DNA of 13,801 nucleotides from a bacterium. Lineage in GTDB: Bacteria; Spirochaetota; Spirochaetia; Treponematales; Rectinemataceae. The translations under genes were made by a program, and so were the position numbers. The notes under the pieces are model-generated. The model did not search any database. It had not been told where the DNA came from and saw nothing but the letters and a program-made list of their open reading frames with translations. Numbering within the stretch: the first letter of the stretch is position 1; every line of letters begins with the position of its first letter. This document shows, piece by piece, positions 1 through 5,698 of this stretch. The stretch covers positions 1 to 13,801 of the forward strand of contig JAKALZ010000015.1 in NCBI GenBank assembly GCA_021813065.1, written 5' to 3'.

Positions 1-1
1 A

Positions 2-289
2 CCCGCCAAGGGCCAATTTCAGATCAACTACAATGAAGGGTTCCAGCAATGCGAGTATATTCCCGATTTTGTAGCGGAAACCCGCCACGCCATCTATATG
101 GCCGAGACCAAAGCGCGAAATGAACTCAACGACCCCATCGTGCGGGAAAAAAAGAAAGCCGCCGAGCTGTGGTGCTGCCGTGCGACGGAGTTCAATAAAA
201 ACCTCGGGAAGAAACCATGGAAATATCTTCTAATCGCGCACGATCAGGTCCAGGAGAATATGAGCCTCGAGGCGTTTGCGCAATTGTGA
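2..289 (+). CDS. Type III-like restriction endonuclease / helicase, C-terminal end (partial)
   Basis: The gene enters from the left edge; the reading frame is open from base 2 to a TGA at 287-289, giving the last 95 residues. The visible part resembles the C-terminal nuclease domain of Res-subunit/BPTD_3080-type restriction helicases. A PDF motif (about visible residue 21-23) is followed by MAETKA, which fits the D...ExK pattern of a PD-(D/E)XK nuclease. The block KKAAELWCCRA and the near-terminal KPWKYLLIAHDQV are typical of the end of these proteins. The DEAD/DEAH helicase domains would lie outside the window. In the family such proteins cut or process unmodified foreign DNA in the cytoplasm. 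No partner methylase is visible here. The gene ends just before two toxin-antitoxin modules, which fits a defence-type neighbourhood. The family call is by motif recall and the exact subfamily is uncertain. Confidence 0.75.
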   Translation, partial: PAKGQFQINYNEGFQQCEYIPDFVAETRHAIYMAETKARNELNDPIVREKKKAAELWCCRATEFNKNLGKKPWKYLLIAHDQVQENMSLEAFAQL

Positions 290-308
290 ATATTCTTGCA
301 TAAAAACC
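287..308 (+). repeat. 22-bp perfect direct repeat, copy 1
   Basis: This copy begins at the stop codon of the restriction gene and is identical over 22 bp to 2743-2764 in the same orientation (core GAATATTCTTGCATAAAA). A chance 22-bp match in a window of this size is very unlikely. The two copies enclose the MazEF and MqsRA-SecB modules and could be recombination scars or target-site copies of the inserted block. No integrase or transposase lies between them. Confidence 0.85.
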
Positions 309-344
309 AGATGATTATCACCGATTGTGACAGTAAGTAAAACG

Positions 345-686
345 CTACTTTAGTATTACTTCGATTTTTTCAATGATTTCCTGGAGCTTAGCGCTATCGA
401 TCTTCTCTATGAACTCGATATTTCTCTCTGTCCAATCGAGACTCTTTATTTGATCGCTCAATACGGCTCCCAGAATCAAACCCGATGGTATCTCAACCTC
501 AAAGGGATAGCCCTTTACTTTGCTCGTGATCGGACAGAAAAGCCCTAGCCCTATTTTTTCATTATACGCCTTGAATGACAACGTTAAAGCTGGCCGTCTT
601 CCCCGCTGTTCATGCCCCAGCTGCGGATTGAAATCGAGCCACACAATATCCCCGCGCTCAGGCACATACTCCTTATTGCCTACCAT
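345..686 (-). CDS. mazF: MazF-family toxin, endoribonuclease
   Basis: This is a 113-residue MazF/PemK toxin, close to the usual 110-115 residues. In the family it cleaves mRNA at short sequence motifs when released from the MazE antitoxin. The N-terminal RGDIVWLDFNP block, the EQRGRRPALTLS loop and the CPITSKVKGYPFEV strand are all present. R31 and T54 occupy the positions of E. coli MazF R29 and T52, so the toxin looks catalytically intact. The block AVLSDQIKSLDW also matches the family. The ATG at 686 overlaps the end of mazE by 7 bp (GCATGGTAG), indicating translational coupling. The gene runs convergent to the restriction gene that ends at 289. Identification is firm; the RNA target sequence cannot be read from the gene. 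Confidence 0.93.
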   Translation of the reverse strand: MVGNKEYVPERGDIVWLDFNPQLGHEQRGRRPALTLSFKAYNEKIGLGLFCPITSKVKGYPFEVEIPSGLILGAVLSDQIKSLDWTERNIEFIEKIDSAKLQEIIEKIEVILK

Positions 687-913
687 GCCTCTTTCCCCAC
701 CGAAGAGCCAGAATCAATATAGTCCTGCATATTTTCTTGGGTGACTTCAGAGAGAAGACCTTCGAGTGTCGGTTTCGGTGGAAGAATGATAATTTTCCCA
801 CTATCCTTTACAATATCCACAAACACGCCATTCTTGAGGTCCAGCTCTTTTGCGTATACCGCGGGTATCCGGATTCCAAGGCTGTTGCCCCATTTCTGAA
901 CAATGGCTTTCAT
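680..913 (-). CDS. mazE: MazE-family antitoxin (AbrB-like DNA-binding domain)
   Basis: The ATG at 913 is chosen because GGAG lies 6 bases upstream and MKAIVQKWGNSLGIRIP is the canonical MazE opening; the longer open frame back to 976 runs through the promoter. The protein has 77 residues. Residues 1-45 form the swapped-hairpin AbrB/MazE DNA-binding fold that dimerises and represses its own promoter. The acidic tail (about residues 48-77, LEGLLSEVTQENMQ then VGKEAW) is the flexible segment that wraps around and neutralises MazF in this family. It is the first gene of a two-gene operon with mazF. A near-consensus promoter and overlapping palindromes sit directly upstream, fitting tight autoregulation. 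Confidence 0.92.
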   Translation of the reverse strand: MKAIVQKWGNSLGIRIPAVYAKELDLKNGVFVDIVKDSGKIIILPPKPTLEGLLSEVTQENMQDYIDSGSSVGKEAW

Positions 914-923
914 AACATTCTCC

Positions 924-961
924 ATACTTAAAGTATATACTTTGTATATTTGTGGTGTCAA
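924..961 (-). promoter_or_regulatory. mazEF promoter with overlapping palindromic operator
   Basis: On the minus strand TTGACA (961-956) is followed after 18 bases by TATACT (937-932), a near-consensus sigma-70 promoter. Over the -10 element lies a perfect 14-bp palindrome, AAAGTATATACTTT (930-943). Its left half also pairs with ATACTT (924-929) around a single base, so one shared arm can form either of two palindromes. This resembles the 'alternating palindrome' described for E. coli mazEF. Transcription would begin close to the GGAG at 923-920, leaving a very short leader. The operator role is inferred. Confidence 0.75.
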
Positions 962-1030
962 GCTACAGAGTAGCAAAAATGAAAAAGCAACTCGGATAGC
1001 ATCGGTTTACGAAATACGCCTATCATTTAT

Positions 1031-1075
1031 ATTGAGCCAATTTCAAAAGTCTGTTGCTTTTGAAATTGGCTCAAT
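1031..1075 (-). terminator. 19-bp perfect inverted repeat, probable terminator of the TAC operon
   Basis: Bases 1031-1049 are perfectly complementary to 1057-1075, with a 7-base loop (1050-1056). The hairpin begins 7 bases past the stop codon of the SecB-like gene on the minus strand and lies 70 bases before the mazEF promoter. It therefore most simply ends the TAC transcript and insulates mazEF. The following minus-strand sequence is A/T-rich but lacks a clean T-run. It could equally be a processing or stability hairpin, or a small palindromic repeat. Confidence 0.6.
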
Positions 1076-1081
1076 TAAAAG

Positions 1082-1522
1082 TTATAGAACCCACGGCAAA
1101 GTCACTGGGCTTAGTCCAAGGCGACTCATGCCATCGTGAATGTGTTGACGTAACAATGGCCAGAGTGTTTTTTGGATCTGCTGTTCCATGAAGGCTTTTC
1201 GAAGGTCTTCCTCAGCCCAGAGCTGTTCATAGGCTTCTGCGTTAATGACTTTGAAGCTGATAATGAATTTCGAAGTATGCTCAAAGATTATCGACCCGTT
1301 GAATTTGATATTGAATTCATACTTCGGACGAAACACTTTTATTTCAAGTTGCGACGCTATCGGATCTCCTTTGGCGAAGGCATATCTCCACTCAAGTTGG
1401 AGTCCGCTTCCTTGAGGTGGTGTAGAACCAGACGCCTTTGAGTGAAGCTCCATAGGACGAATATCTTGAAGCTGAATTGTATGAAGAAAGCTCGTAAAAC
1501 GCTCGTTGATATCGCCACTCAT
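1082..1522 (-). CDS. SecB-like chaperone of a toxin-antitoxin-chaperone module
   Basis: The start at 1522 (MSGDINERF) is preferred over the longer open frame from 1594. Its ATG overlaps the antitoxin stop in an ATGA, and a GGGGG run lies about 6 bases upstream. The product is 146 residues, near the ~155 of housekeeping SecB. The central alternating hydrophobic strands (about residues 40-95), the QLWAEEDLR segment and the C-terminal block KTLWPLLRQHIHDGMSRLGL, which ends in PVTLPWVL, match the SecB fold. The tail is like SecB proteins linked to TA operons. In such TAC systems (M. tuberculosis Rv1957, Geobacter MqsRA-SecB) the chaperone binds a C-terminal region of the antitoxin, prevents its aggregation and proteolysis, and allows toxin control. 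Position as third gene, after toxin and antitoxin, supports that role. Use in general secretion is possible but less likely. Confidence 0.82.
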   Translation of the reverse strand: MSGDINERFTSFLHTIQLQDIRPMELHSKASGSTPPQGSGLQLEWRYAFAKGDPIASQLEIKVFRPKYEFNIKFNGSIIFEHTSKFIISFKVINAEAYEQLWAEEDLRKAFMEQQIQKTLWPLLRQHIHDGMSRLGLSPVTLPWVL

Positions 1523-2229
1523 CCGGCTACCCCCAATGCAGAATTCACTAGCACAGAAGCGCCAGGTATTTGCCTTGTCGTTCCGCTTGTCCACTGGGCC
1601 TCGGCGTAAAGCCGCGAGTAATCCTGGAAAGATTCACATCCTACATAGCGAGCGATTTGTTCCGACACCGGCAGACCATTCTGGCCCGCACAGACTTCGA
1701 TTTTCTCACGCTGAAGCGCTGTCAAGGAGGCCGAAAGCGCTTCGAGGCCATCCCATTCCATCGCGGACCGAAAAGCCTCGGAGGCCTCGATTCGCTGACG
1801 CTGGAGAGCACCGATTCTGTTCTTGTTGATGCTATACATCTCTTTGAAGATATATGGCTTGGCCGCGAGCTTGAGAAGAAGGCGGTTTGTCGAATCGGGC
1901 GACGAGCCACTCTCATAACTGTTCATCGTGAGCTTGCCGAAACCGAGAATAATGCTGAAAGCCTTCTGGCTGGCGCCGTAGCGAGTGCGGAGCGCGACCA
2001 GCTCTTCAGGCTTCGGTGATTCGTAGAGACGGGCATAGGCCTCGCGGGCCGCGGCGAGGTTCGCGTCGAGCTGACCTGGCGCCTCGAATTCCTCGCCGCA
2101 GGTCATGCAGCGAGAAAATTGAGCGGTGAAAGGCACTTCTCTGCCATGTATCGTCACCTTCTCTTCGCGTTCGACAATGTCGACATCACGGGTTGTGCCG
2201 CAGCGGGGACACGGTAGTTGCTTAGTCAT
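1519..2229 (-). CDS. Extended MqsA-family antitoxin, zinc finger plus HTH
   Basis: The ATG at 2229 (MTKQLPCPRCG) is chosen because AAGGA lies a few bases upstream inside the toxin's last codons; an in-frame ATG at 2244 is an alternative. The protein has 236 residues, against about 131 in E. coli MqsA. Cysteines C7, C10, C41 and C44 form two CxxC pairs with the same 31-residue separation as E. coli MqsA C3/C6/C37/C40, so a structural zinc site is expected. Residues about 75-121 form an XRE-type HTH (SQKAF, NSYESG), the likely operator-binding part. Residues 122-236 have no counterpart in E. coli MqsA. They include an aromatic cluster F201, Y204, Y208, W213 and are a candidate chaperone-addiction segment recognised by the SecB-like neighbour. 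The recognition-helix residues differ from E. coli N97/R101. It overlaps the toxin by 8 bp and the chaperone by 4 bp. Confidence 0.85.
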   Translation of the reverse strand: MTKQLPCPRCGTTRDVDIVEREEKVTIHGREVPFTAQFSRCMTCGEEFEAPGQLDANLAAAREAYARLYESPKPEELVALRTRYGASQKAFSIILGFGKLTMNSYESGSSPDSTNRLLLKLAAKPYIFKEMYSINKNRIGALQRQRIEASEAFRSAMEWDGLEALSASLTALQREKIEVCAGQNGLPVSEQIARYVGCESFQDYSRLYAEAQWTSGTTRQIPGASVLVNSALGVAG

Positions 2230-2584
2230 AATTTCCTTCATCATGAAAAGACATCACCACACCGGCATCGCCATTGATGTCGGTCCATATCTTCAGTTTG
2301 ATATACAAAAGTATGGTATCCTTTCGTGGAGCCTGGCGTCTGTATGGGAAAAAGAACACCATGACTTCTCCGGGAGAGCAATCCTCATCTGGCTCTGGCC
2401 CTTGATGGTAGTGTTCAGGCTTCAGCTTTGCGACAATGTCATAGACATCTTCCTCAGAAAGCCCTTCCTCCAGCAAAAATGCCATTGTCTTGCGCCAGTT
2501 GCGCGGTTTGAATCCAAGCTTTCCTGCTGCTAGAAGTGGTGTAAGGCGCCTGAGAAAAAGCGGGGCCGCCAAAAGCCTGTCCAT
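2222..2584 (-). CDS. MqsR-family toxin (RelE-fold mRNA interferase)
   Basis: This is a 120-residue protein, first gene of the TAC operon; GGAG sits 8 bases before the ATG at 2584. The match to MqsR rests on the helical segment LSEEDVYDIVAKLKPEHYHQGP, split here as residues 42-59 and 60-63, and on the C-terminal strands LLYIKLKIW and VVMSFHDE. Y94-I-K96 aligns with E. coli MqsR Y81-L-K83, and SFHDE with its SFKEK end. The E. coli K56 position appears to be H60 or Q61, so the active site is partly altered. Family members cleave mRNA and are held inactive by MqsA. Like E. coli mqsRA, and unlike mazEF, the toxin gene comes first. The stop codon lies within the antitoxin start region. Divergence from E. 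coli MqsR is considerable; family confidence comes from motifs plus neighbours. Confidence 0.78.
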   Translation of the reverse strand: MDRLLAAPLFLRRLTPLLAAGKLGFKPRNWRKTMAFLLEEGLSEEDVYDIVAKLKPEHYHQGPEPDEDCSPGEVMVFFFPYRRQAPRKDTILLYIKLKIWTDINGDAGVVMSFHDEGNYD

Positions 2585-2603
2585 TAAATATACTCCCTAT
2601 TTC

Positions 2604-2626
2604 GGTATTGCGCAATACCAATTATA
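2604..2626 (-). promoter_or_regulatory. TAC operon promoter and 16-bp palindromic operator
   Basis: A consensus TATAAT (2626-2621, minus strand) is followed at once by a perfect 16-bp palindrome, GGTATTGCGCAATACC (2604-2619). The palindrome would span the transcription start, and the ribosome site and ATG at 2584 follow. No good -35 box is seen in the A-rich sequence upstream. The placement is that of an autoregulatory operator for the HTH antitoxin, alone or with MqsR. The sequence differs from the AACCT/AGGTT operator of E. coli mqsRA. Binding is inferred. Confidence 0.7.
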
Positions 2627-2701
2627 TTGTTGATTTTATTTTTTCCTCTTCAGGATGTCATCGAACAATCGCATCGTCAATGCAGAGAACCATAGGCCGC
2701 C

Positions 2702-3030
2702 ATGAATATACTGGAAGAAATCCGACATGGCGCTTTAACTTTTGAATATTCTTGCATAAAAACCGGTAAACATATCGTACCGGAGGAAACGCCTTCGCCT
2801 GGGAAGCTCATCATCTTCGCCTTCCAGCAACTCTTGGTCATGTTTCCAGCGACTGTGACGGTCGCGCTGCTTACGGGTTTCTAAGTGTCGACCACGATTT
2901 TCGCGAGCGGGCTCGCGACGATCGCGTTCCGACCATTCTCTTTTCGGTGTACCTGAAAGGGGTCTGTGGCCAGCTGCCGATTCTCTTCGGGAACCTCGTC
3001 GGCTACGCAGTGAGCGTTCCTCTAAGGTCG
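2702..3030 (+). pseudogene. Decayed uracil/xanthine permease (NCS2 family) fragment
   Basis: Translated fragments in two frames resemble NCS2 permeases such as UraA. The segment from about 2784 (PSPGKLIIFAFQQLLVMF, then PATVTVALLTGF) is a first membrane helix of this family, interrupted by a TAA at 2882-2884. The same frame continues with VSTTIFASGLATIAF, which is the expected next segment. A shifted frame from about 2947 gives YLKGVCGQLPILFGNLVGYAV, here read as YLKGVCGQLPILF plus GNLVGYAV, a motif normally several helices further on. So the gene has lost its C-terminal part and an internal segment, and it carries a nonsense change and a frameshift. The ATG at 2702 may not be original, since the 22-bp repeat (2743-2764) lies in the apparent N-terminus. 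No functional product is expected. Confidence 0.72.
2743..2764 (+). repeat. 22-bp perfect direct repeat, copy 2
   Basis: This copy is identical to 287-308 and lies near the 5' end of the permease remnant. It marks the right boundary of the block holding both toxin-antitoxin modules. Flanking bases outside the 22 bp differ (AG follows copy 1, GG follows copy 2). Confidence 0.85.
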
Positions 3031-3055
3031 GTTCTGTGTACTTCTCGCTCAGACA

Positions 3056-5557
3056 TTAACCCAATTCGTTCTCATCGGATCGATCGGCGCCAGCGCCACG
3101 CGCCCCGCCACCCTCGAACACGTCGGGGTTGCGGAGAATGTCGCGGGGCTTGGAGCCCTGGGCGGGGCCGACGATGCCCTTCTCCTCCATCATTTCCACG
3201 AGGCGCGCCGCGCGGTTGAAGCCGATCTTGAGGCGGCGCTGGATGTAGCTGACGGAGGCTTTTCCCTGTTGGAGGACGATTTCGAGGGCCTTCTGAAAGA
3301 GCGGATCGCTGCCGTCTTCATCGAAGAGCGAGGGTTCGTTCAACTCCTCTTCATCGATGAAGATTTCGTCGTCGATGTACTCGGGCTCGCCGAGGGTTTT
3401 GACGTGGGCGACGACGCGCTCGACTTCCTCTTCGGAGACGAAGGCGCCCTGCATGCGGACGGGGAAGGGGTCCTGGGCGCCGGAGAAGAGCATGTCGCCG
3501 CGTCCGAGGAGTTTTTCGGCGCCCACCATGTCGATGATGGTACGGCTGTCGAATTTGCTCGCCACCATAAAGGCGATGCGCGAGGGAATGTTGGCCTTGA
3601 TGAGGCCGGTGATGACGTCGATGCTGGGGCGTTGTGTCGCGAGGACGAGATGGATGCCTACGGCGCGCGACATCGCGGCGAGGCGCGCCAGGGTGGCCTC
3701 GAGCTCCTTGCCGGTGGTCTGCATGAGATCGGCGAACTCGTCGATGATAACCACAATATAGGGAAGTTTTTCCTGCGCGAGGTTGCGCTCGCGGACGCGG
3801 CGGTTGTAGGAGCGGATGTCGCGGACGCCGAGCCCGTCGAGCATCGAGTAGCGGCGTTCCATCTCGCAGATGCAGTACTGGAGCGCCTGGAAGGCCTTCT
3901 TCGCCTCGGTGACGACGGGCGTCAGCAGGTGGGGAATGTCGTTGTAAAGCTTGAGCTCGACGATCTTGGGGTCGATGAGCATGAGTTTGACTTCCTCAGG
4001 CGTGCGTTTGTAGAGCACGGAGAGGATGATCGAGTTGACGCAGACAGACTTGCCCGAGCCCGTGGCGCCCGCGATGAGGAGATGGGGCGTCTGGGTGAGG
4101 TCGATCAGCTGGACTTCGCCGGTGATATCTTTGCCGAGGGCGACGGGAATTTCCATTTTGGTCTGGCGGAACATTTCGCTCTCGATGAGTTCGCGCAGCG
4201 AGACAATGGAGCGGCGCTCGTTCGGCACCTCGATGCCGACCGCGTGCTTGCCCGGAATGGGCGCTACGATGCGGACGCTGGAGGCGGCGAGCCGGAGCGC
4301 GATGTTGTCGCTGAGATTGGTGATCTTCGATATTTTGACGCCGTGAGCGGGAAGTATCTCGAACATGGTGATGACGGGGCCCTTGCGGATGCCCGTCACT
4401 TCCGCCTCGATGTCGAATTCGGCGAGGGTCTCCTTGAGGACGCCCGCGCTGGCCCGCGTCTTGTCGTCGACGATCCAGTACTGGCCGTCGGGGTAGCTGT
4501 TGAGGAGACCGTCGATGGGCACGTGGTAGGTCTTAGCGGCTTTGCGGTCGAGAATGCGCTCGACGATGGCGCGCTTGGGCTCTTCGCCGGGGGCGGCTGG
4601 CCGCGCGGGCGGCACCGAGGTAAAGGAAATGCCCTCGGCGTTGAGGTCGGGGGCGGGAACTGGCGATTTTGCGGCGTGTTCAGCCGCGGCCGCATGAATA
4701 GAAGCTGTTGAAAGCGCGCCGGCGATTCCGGATGCCTGAGCCGAGCTCGCCATTGGCGCCGCGCCCATCAATGAACCCGCCATCGCGACCGACACTGCCG
4801 CTGGCGTTGCTGGCTCTCCGCTCTTGAGCGGGTCGGGAGCCGGCACATCCGGAATATTGAGCGAAATGTTCTTCTGCGCAAAGGCTTCGGCGCGCGCGAG
4901 CCTCGCCTCCTCTTTTAATCGGCGGCGCTCTGCGCGTTTCATTGAAACGTTCTTTATCAAGGTCGCCATGCGATCGCCAAAGCTGGGGCCGCTGCCATTT
5001 TTTTTCTCGGCGCGGGCTTTGAGGTAGCCGTTCGACTTGAGCCAGTCGCTGAGTTTGATGTAGCCGGCGATCACGACGACGAGGCTCGCCGCGCACAGAA
5101 ATCCCAGGGCGGCATAGAGCGATGAGAGCCCAACCTTCGCCATCGAGGGGTGGCTGTCGAAGAAAGCGCCCGGATTCGTCGAAAGCCGCGCAAAACCAGT
5201 CACCACGAGGAAGGGAAGCGCGGAAGTGCCGAGAAGGTAGGTAAGCCGGGGGCAAAATTTCGGCACATAGGTGAGCGCGGCTGCCCACAGGAACCAGACC
5301 GGCAGATAGTAGGCCGCCCACGAGAATATGCTCAACAGCGCCTGCCCCGGCAGCACGAGCGGTTTCCAGAGCGTGGGAGCTTTTGTCCACAGGAGCATCG
5401 AGAGGAGCCCAAGCGCGCCGACGCAGGCAAAAATAAGGGCGAACACGCCGCGCGCGGTTTTGAGCGGCGAACGCGACGGCACCGCGCGGCGCGCGTTTTT
5501 TTTTGCGACGACGACTGAGGCTTTGGGCTGTGTCTTTTTCTTTGCTTCCATGGGCAC
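3056..5557 (-). CDS. ftsK: DNA translocase FtsK/SpoIIIE
   Basis: This 833-residue protein couples chromosome segregation to division by pumping DNA through the septum. Four hydrophobic segments (about 37-57, 68-98, 104-124, 144-167) form the N-terminal membrane anchor. An Ala/Pro-rich linker (about 185-330) follows, then the RecA-like motor with Walker A GATGSGKS at 497-504 (K503) and Walker B IVVIIDEFADLM (D606, E607). Residues about 751-793 form the gamma winged-helix domain (SVSYIQRRLKIGFNRAARLV), which in the family reads polar KOPS/SRS sites and may contact XerD. The length is short for FtsK and typical of SpoIIIE-like forms. The start at 5557 is a GTG, 5 bases after AGGA; an ATG two codons later (5551) is an alternative. 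It appears monocistronic, runs divergent from the araC gene, and no terminator is evident downstream, where the permease remnant lies on the other strand. Confidence 0.95.
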   Translation of the reverse strand: MPMEAKKKTQPKASVVVAKKNARRAVPSRSPLKTARGVFALIFACVGALGLLSMLLWTKAPTLWKPLVLPGQALLSIFSWAAYYLPVWFLWAAALTYVPKFCPRLTYLLGTSALPFLVVTGFARLSTNPGAFFDSHPSMAKVGLSSLYAALGFLCAASLVVVIAGYIKLSDWLKSNGYLKARAEKKNGSGPSFGDRMATLIKNVSMKRAERRRLKEEARLARAEAFAQKNISLNIPDVPAPDPLKSGEPATPAAVSVAMAGSLMGAAPMASSAQASGIAGALSTASIHAAAAEHAAKSPVPAPDLNAEGISFTSVPPARPAAPGEEPKRAIVERILDRKAAKTYHVPIDGLLNSYPDGQYWIVDDKTRASAGVLKETLAEFDIEAEVTGIRKGPVITMFEILPAHGVKISKITNLSDNIALRLAASSVRIVAPIPGKHAVGIEVPNERRSIVSLRELIESEMFRQTKMEIPVALGKDITGEVQLIDLTQTPHLLIAGATGSGKSVCVNSIILSVLYKRTPEEVKLMLIDPKIVELKLYNDIPHLLTPVVTEAKKAFQALQYCICEMERRYSMLDGLGVRDIRSYNRRVRERNLAQEKLPYIVVIIDEFADLMQTTGKELEATLARLAAMSRAVGIHLVLATQRPSIDVITGLIKANIPSRIAFMVASKFDSRTIIDMVGAEKLLGRGDMLFSGAQDPFPVRMQGAFVSEEEVERVVAHVKTLGEPEYIDDEIFIDEEELNEPSLFDEDGSDPLFQKALEIVLQQGKASVSYIQRRLKIGFNRAARLVEMMEEKGIVGPAQGSKPRDILRNPDVFEGGGARGAGADRSDENELG

Positions 5558-5628
5558 TTGTATCCTGCATGATTATCGGCATCTTGCAGCCGAGGGCTTA
5601 CGCGAATCTATCGCGAAGAAAAAGTGAG

Positions 5629-5657
5629 TTGACAGACAGGTAAGGCAGGCTTACAGT
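5629..5657 (+). promoter_or_regulatory. Probable sigma-70 promoter of the AraC-type regulator gene
   Basis: TTGACA (5629-5634) is followed after 17 bases by TACAGT (5652-5657). The start would be about 35 bases before the ATG at 5699. The -35 is perfect and the -10 matches 4 of 6, so basal expression without an activator is expected. Confidence 0.6.
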
Positions 5658-5698
5658 TTCCTCTTAACAATGCAATCCTATGGCGAGAAAGCGGCAGG

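Noticed and set aside
914..976. Longer N-terminus for MazE (start at 976)
   Set aside because: It would run through the -35/-10 elements and operator; the start at 913 has GGAG at good spacing.
1523..1594. Longer N-terminus for the SecB-like protein (start at 1594)
   Set aside because: The ATGA-coupled start at 1522 has a ribosome site and gives the normal SecB length; the extra 24 residues lie inside the antitoxin gene.
1570..2019. 149-codon plus-strand frame opposite the antitoxin gene
   Set aside because: The opposite strand has conserved zinc-finger and HTH motifs; this frame shows none.
3269..4711. 480-codon open frame on the plus strand opposite ftsK
   Set aside because: It is antisense to a clearly real FtsK gene with Walker motifs. 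Its product is a composition-driven Asp/Glu/Gly/Ala-rich sequence with no recognisable domain.
4680..5582. 300-codon minus-strand open frame overlapping the ftsK 5' part
   Set aside because: It is a shifted-frame shadow of the FtsK membrane domain and linker, with an Arg-rich artefactual composition.
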